Of a DNA stretch of 6,811 bases, positions 5,437 to 6,811 are shown piece by piece. The notes below the pieces were generated by a model. That model did no database searches and was not told the origin of the DNA. It was given only the letters and a program-made list of their open reading frames with translations. Made by a program: the position numbers and the translations under genes. The stretch's first letter is position 1, and the number at the start of each line of letters is the position of its first letter. The stretch is from contig JAJYBX010000101.1 of NCBI GenBank assembly GCA_021778785.1, forward strand, positions 1 to 6,811, in the 5' to 3' direction. This DNA comes from Acidobacteriota bacterium. Its GTDB lineage: Bacteria; Acidobacteriota; Holophagae; Holophagales; Holophagaceae.

Positions 5437-6811
5437 TCAACCGCAGGGGACGGTGAACCGGATCTGGTTGCCCGCTTCGTTGAAGGCAAGTGCAGTCGAT
5501 AGCGCCCGGATCAGCAGGAGGCCGCGCCCGCTCGGTGCCAGGGCGGGTGAATCGCAGGCCCGCTCCCAGGCCCGCCAATCGAACCCCGGGCCTGAATCCT
5601 CCACCTCCACGAGGATCTCCCGGAGCGAACCGCTTGGAAGGGTCCGCATGTGGATCCTCAGTTTCACGACCCCCTCCTGGAGTCCTGCGAGGTGGAGCCT
5701 GCGGATGGCCTCGTAGGCCTCGAATCCGTGTTCCTTCAATCGGGACTCCAGCCCCAGGACGCCATGGTCCACCGCGTTGACCAGGGCCTCGGTCAGGGTC
5801 AGATTCACCACCTGGGTTTCCCGTTGACCGAGCCCACGGGAGAGCAGGAAGTGGATCACCTCAGGGAGCACCTCTCGCACCGCGTGGCGGTGGGGTGAGA
5901 AAGCCAGCTCCAGGACAAGGTGTTCATCGAGTGACGTGGACTCCTCTTGCGGCCCCGCCCCGGTGGATTCAAGGAGTGGGCAGGAGGGCGCGGGCATTTC
6001 CCAGAGGGCCCAGGTCACATCGTCGTGCTGTTCCTGATCGCAGATGGCCAAGGCGAGGTTCTCCCGGATCGCCTGCTGGTGGACCTCCAGGGGACACTGC
6101 GTCAACCCCTGGAGGAGGCGGCGGTCCACCTCCTCGGGTGGGAAGAGGTCCAGGGCCCCGTCTGTGAATACGAGGAGGCGGCTTCCCGGAGCCACCGCCA
6201 CGCTTTCGACGATCGGAGCATCTCCATGTGTAAGGATTCCGGCAGGGAGCGTCCGGCTGGGAAAGGTCCGGCGTCCGCCATCCGGCAGGTAGAGGATGGC
6301 ATCGGGCAGTCCCGCGTTCAGGACCGACAAGGTTCCGGCCTGGGCATCCATGCGCAGCAGCGCCAGGCAGACAAACCGCTCCACCGGCATCATCTGCATG
6401 ACCTTCTGATTGATTTCCGCGTAGATGGTTTCGAGCGGAATGTCCCTGTTGACCATGCCGAGGAAGGTCTGGATGGCGGGCAAGGTGGAGATCCCGGCGG
6501 TGAGCCCGTGTCCGGTGGCATCGCAGAGCAGGCCGAAGTGGATGCCAGGCAGGCCTTCCTGGTAGGCACAGACATCGCCGTTGATGCGCTGAGTCTGGAG
6601 GGTCTCCATATGGAGATGGGCCGGCAGGGCCCGCAGGCCGGGTTCCACCAGTCGCTGGATCACATGCTTGGCCAGGGCCAGTTCTTCGTCCTGTTCGGCC
6701 TTGGCTCCTAGCAGCCGTTCCGCCTTGCTGTCCAAGCGCGCCATCAGGCCATTGAAGGCATCCACCAGGATGCCGGTCTCGTCCCGGGCCCTGGTCTGGA
6801 TTTGGCGCTGT
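5437..6811 (-). CDS. HAMP - SpoIIE (PP2C-like) phosphatase - RsbW-like HATPase regulator, N-terminus outside window
   Basis: The visible 457 residues are numbered from the right edge (codon 1 at 6810-6808). Residues 1-30 (RARDETGILVDAFNGLMARL) are the end of a HAMP domain, followed by a helical linker typical of membrane sensors. About 58-275 is a SpoIIE/RsbU-type PP2C phosphatase with its metal aspartates: D79 in INGDV, D97 in CDATGHG, D217 in VFTDGALDLF and D263/D264 in HDDVTW. About 295-457 is a GHKL ATPase of RsbW type: N-box E341/N345 in TEALVNAVDHG, G1 box EDSGPGFDW (D405) and G2 GRGLLLIRAL (428-437). Such proteins dephosphorylate, and can phosphorylate, an anti-sigma-factor antagonist or a similar STAS protein in partner switching. 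The frame is open to the edge, so the GTG at 6765 is internal and not the start. A periplasmic sensor and membrane segments upstream are expected but not seen. No STAS partner or sigma factor is in the window. Confidence 0.92.
   Translation of the reverse strand, partial: QRQIQTRARDETGILVDAFNGLMARLDSKAERLLGAKAEQDEELALAKHVIQRLVEPGLRALPAHLHMETLQTQRINGDVCAYQEGLPGIHFGLLCDATGHGLTAGISTLPAIQTFLGMVNRDIPLETIYAEINQKVMQMMPVERFVCLALLRMDAQAGTLSVLNAGLPDAILYLPDGGRRTFPSRTLPAGILTHGDAPIVESVAVAPGSRLLVFTDGALDLFPPEEVDRRLLQGLTQCPLEVHQQAIRENLALAICDQEQHDDVTWALWEMPAPSCPLLESTGAGPQEESTSLDEHLVLELAFSPHRHAVREVLPEVIHFLLSRGLGQRETQVVNLTLTEALVNAVDHGVLGLESRLKEHGFEAYEAIRRLHLAGLQEGVVKLRIHMRTLPSGSLREILVEVEDSGPGFDWRAWERACDSPALAPSGRGLLLIRALSTALAFNEAGNQIRFTVPCG

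Noticed and set aside
6763..6765. GTG as the start of the SpoIIE/HATPase gene
   Set aside because: The same frame stays open to the window edge and encodes HAMP-like residues (RARDETGIL), so this codon is an internal Val.

Overview
The window is a GC-rich bacterial chromosomal segment packed with genes. It has seven protein-coding genes, two of them cut by the window edges, and gaps of at most about 130 bases. I see no tRNA, rRNA, CRISPR array, insertion sequence or prophage. High GC in the third codon position opens many long spurious frames on the opposite strands. The gene set is a housekeeping Xer recombinase and PdxJ plus a DUF4388 protein, a CheZ-like protein and a HAMP/SpoIIE/HATPase regulator. 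This suggests a free-living, signalling-rich bacterium. Acidobacteriota (Holophagae/Geothrix type) or a delta-proteobacterial/Myxococcota lineage is plausible, but that is inference from gene style and no marker settles it.

Layout from left to right. (1) The 5' part of a long-chain acyl-CoA synthetase on the minus strand runs off the left edge. (2) Divergent from it, 32 bp away, are xerC and a fumarylacetoacetate-hydrolase-family enzyme on the plus strand, probably co-transcribed. (3) A leftward three-gene unit, pdxJ then a DUF4388 protein then a CheZ-like protein with an internal HAMP-like segment, converges on the FAH gene with only 12 bp between stop codons. (4) A 127-bp divergent intergenic region holds a perfect 6-3-6 inverted repeat and the most AT-rich sequence of the window. 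(5) A LigB/DODA-type (YgiD-like) dioxygenase is on the plus strand. (6) A large membrane-type regulator on the minus strand has the tail of a HAMP domain, a SpoIIE/PP2C phosphatase and a C-terminal RsbW-like ATPase. It runs off the right edge, and its stop codon abuts that of the dioxygenase with no spacer.

The metabolic genes (acyl-CoA synthetase, FAH hydrolase, PdxJ, DODA dioxygenase) do not form one obvious pathway. The signalling genes are the more interesting part. DUF4388 (PATAN-like) and CheZ-like proteins both belong to the CheY/response-regulator world, and here they are translationally linked behind pdxJ. The SpoIIE/HATPase protein is the kind of bifunctional switch that controls an anti-sigma-factor antagonist. 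No wholly new system is evident. The best candidate for follow-up is the DUF4388 plus HAMP-CheZ pair.
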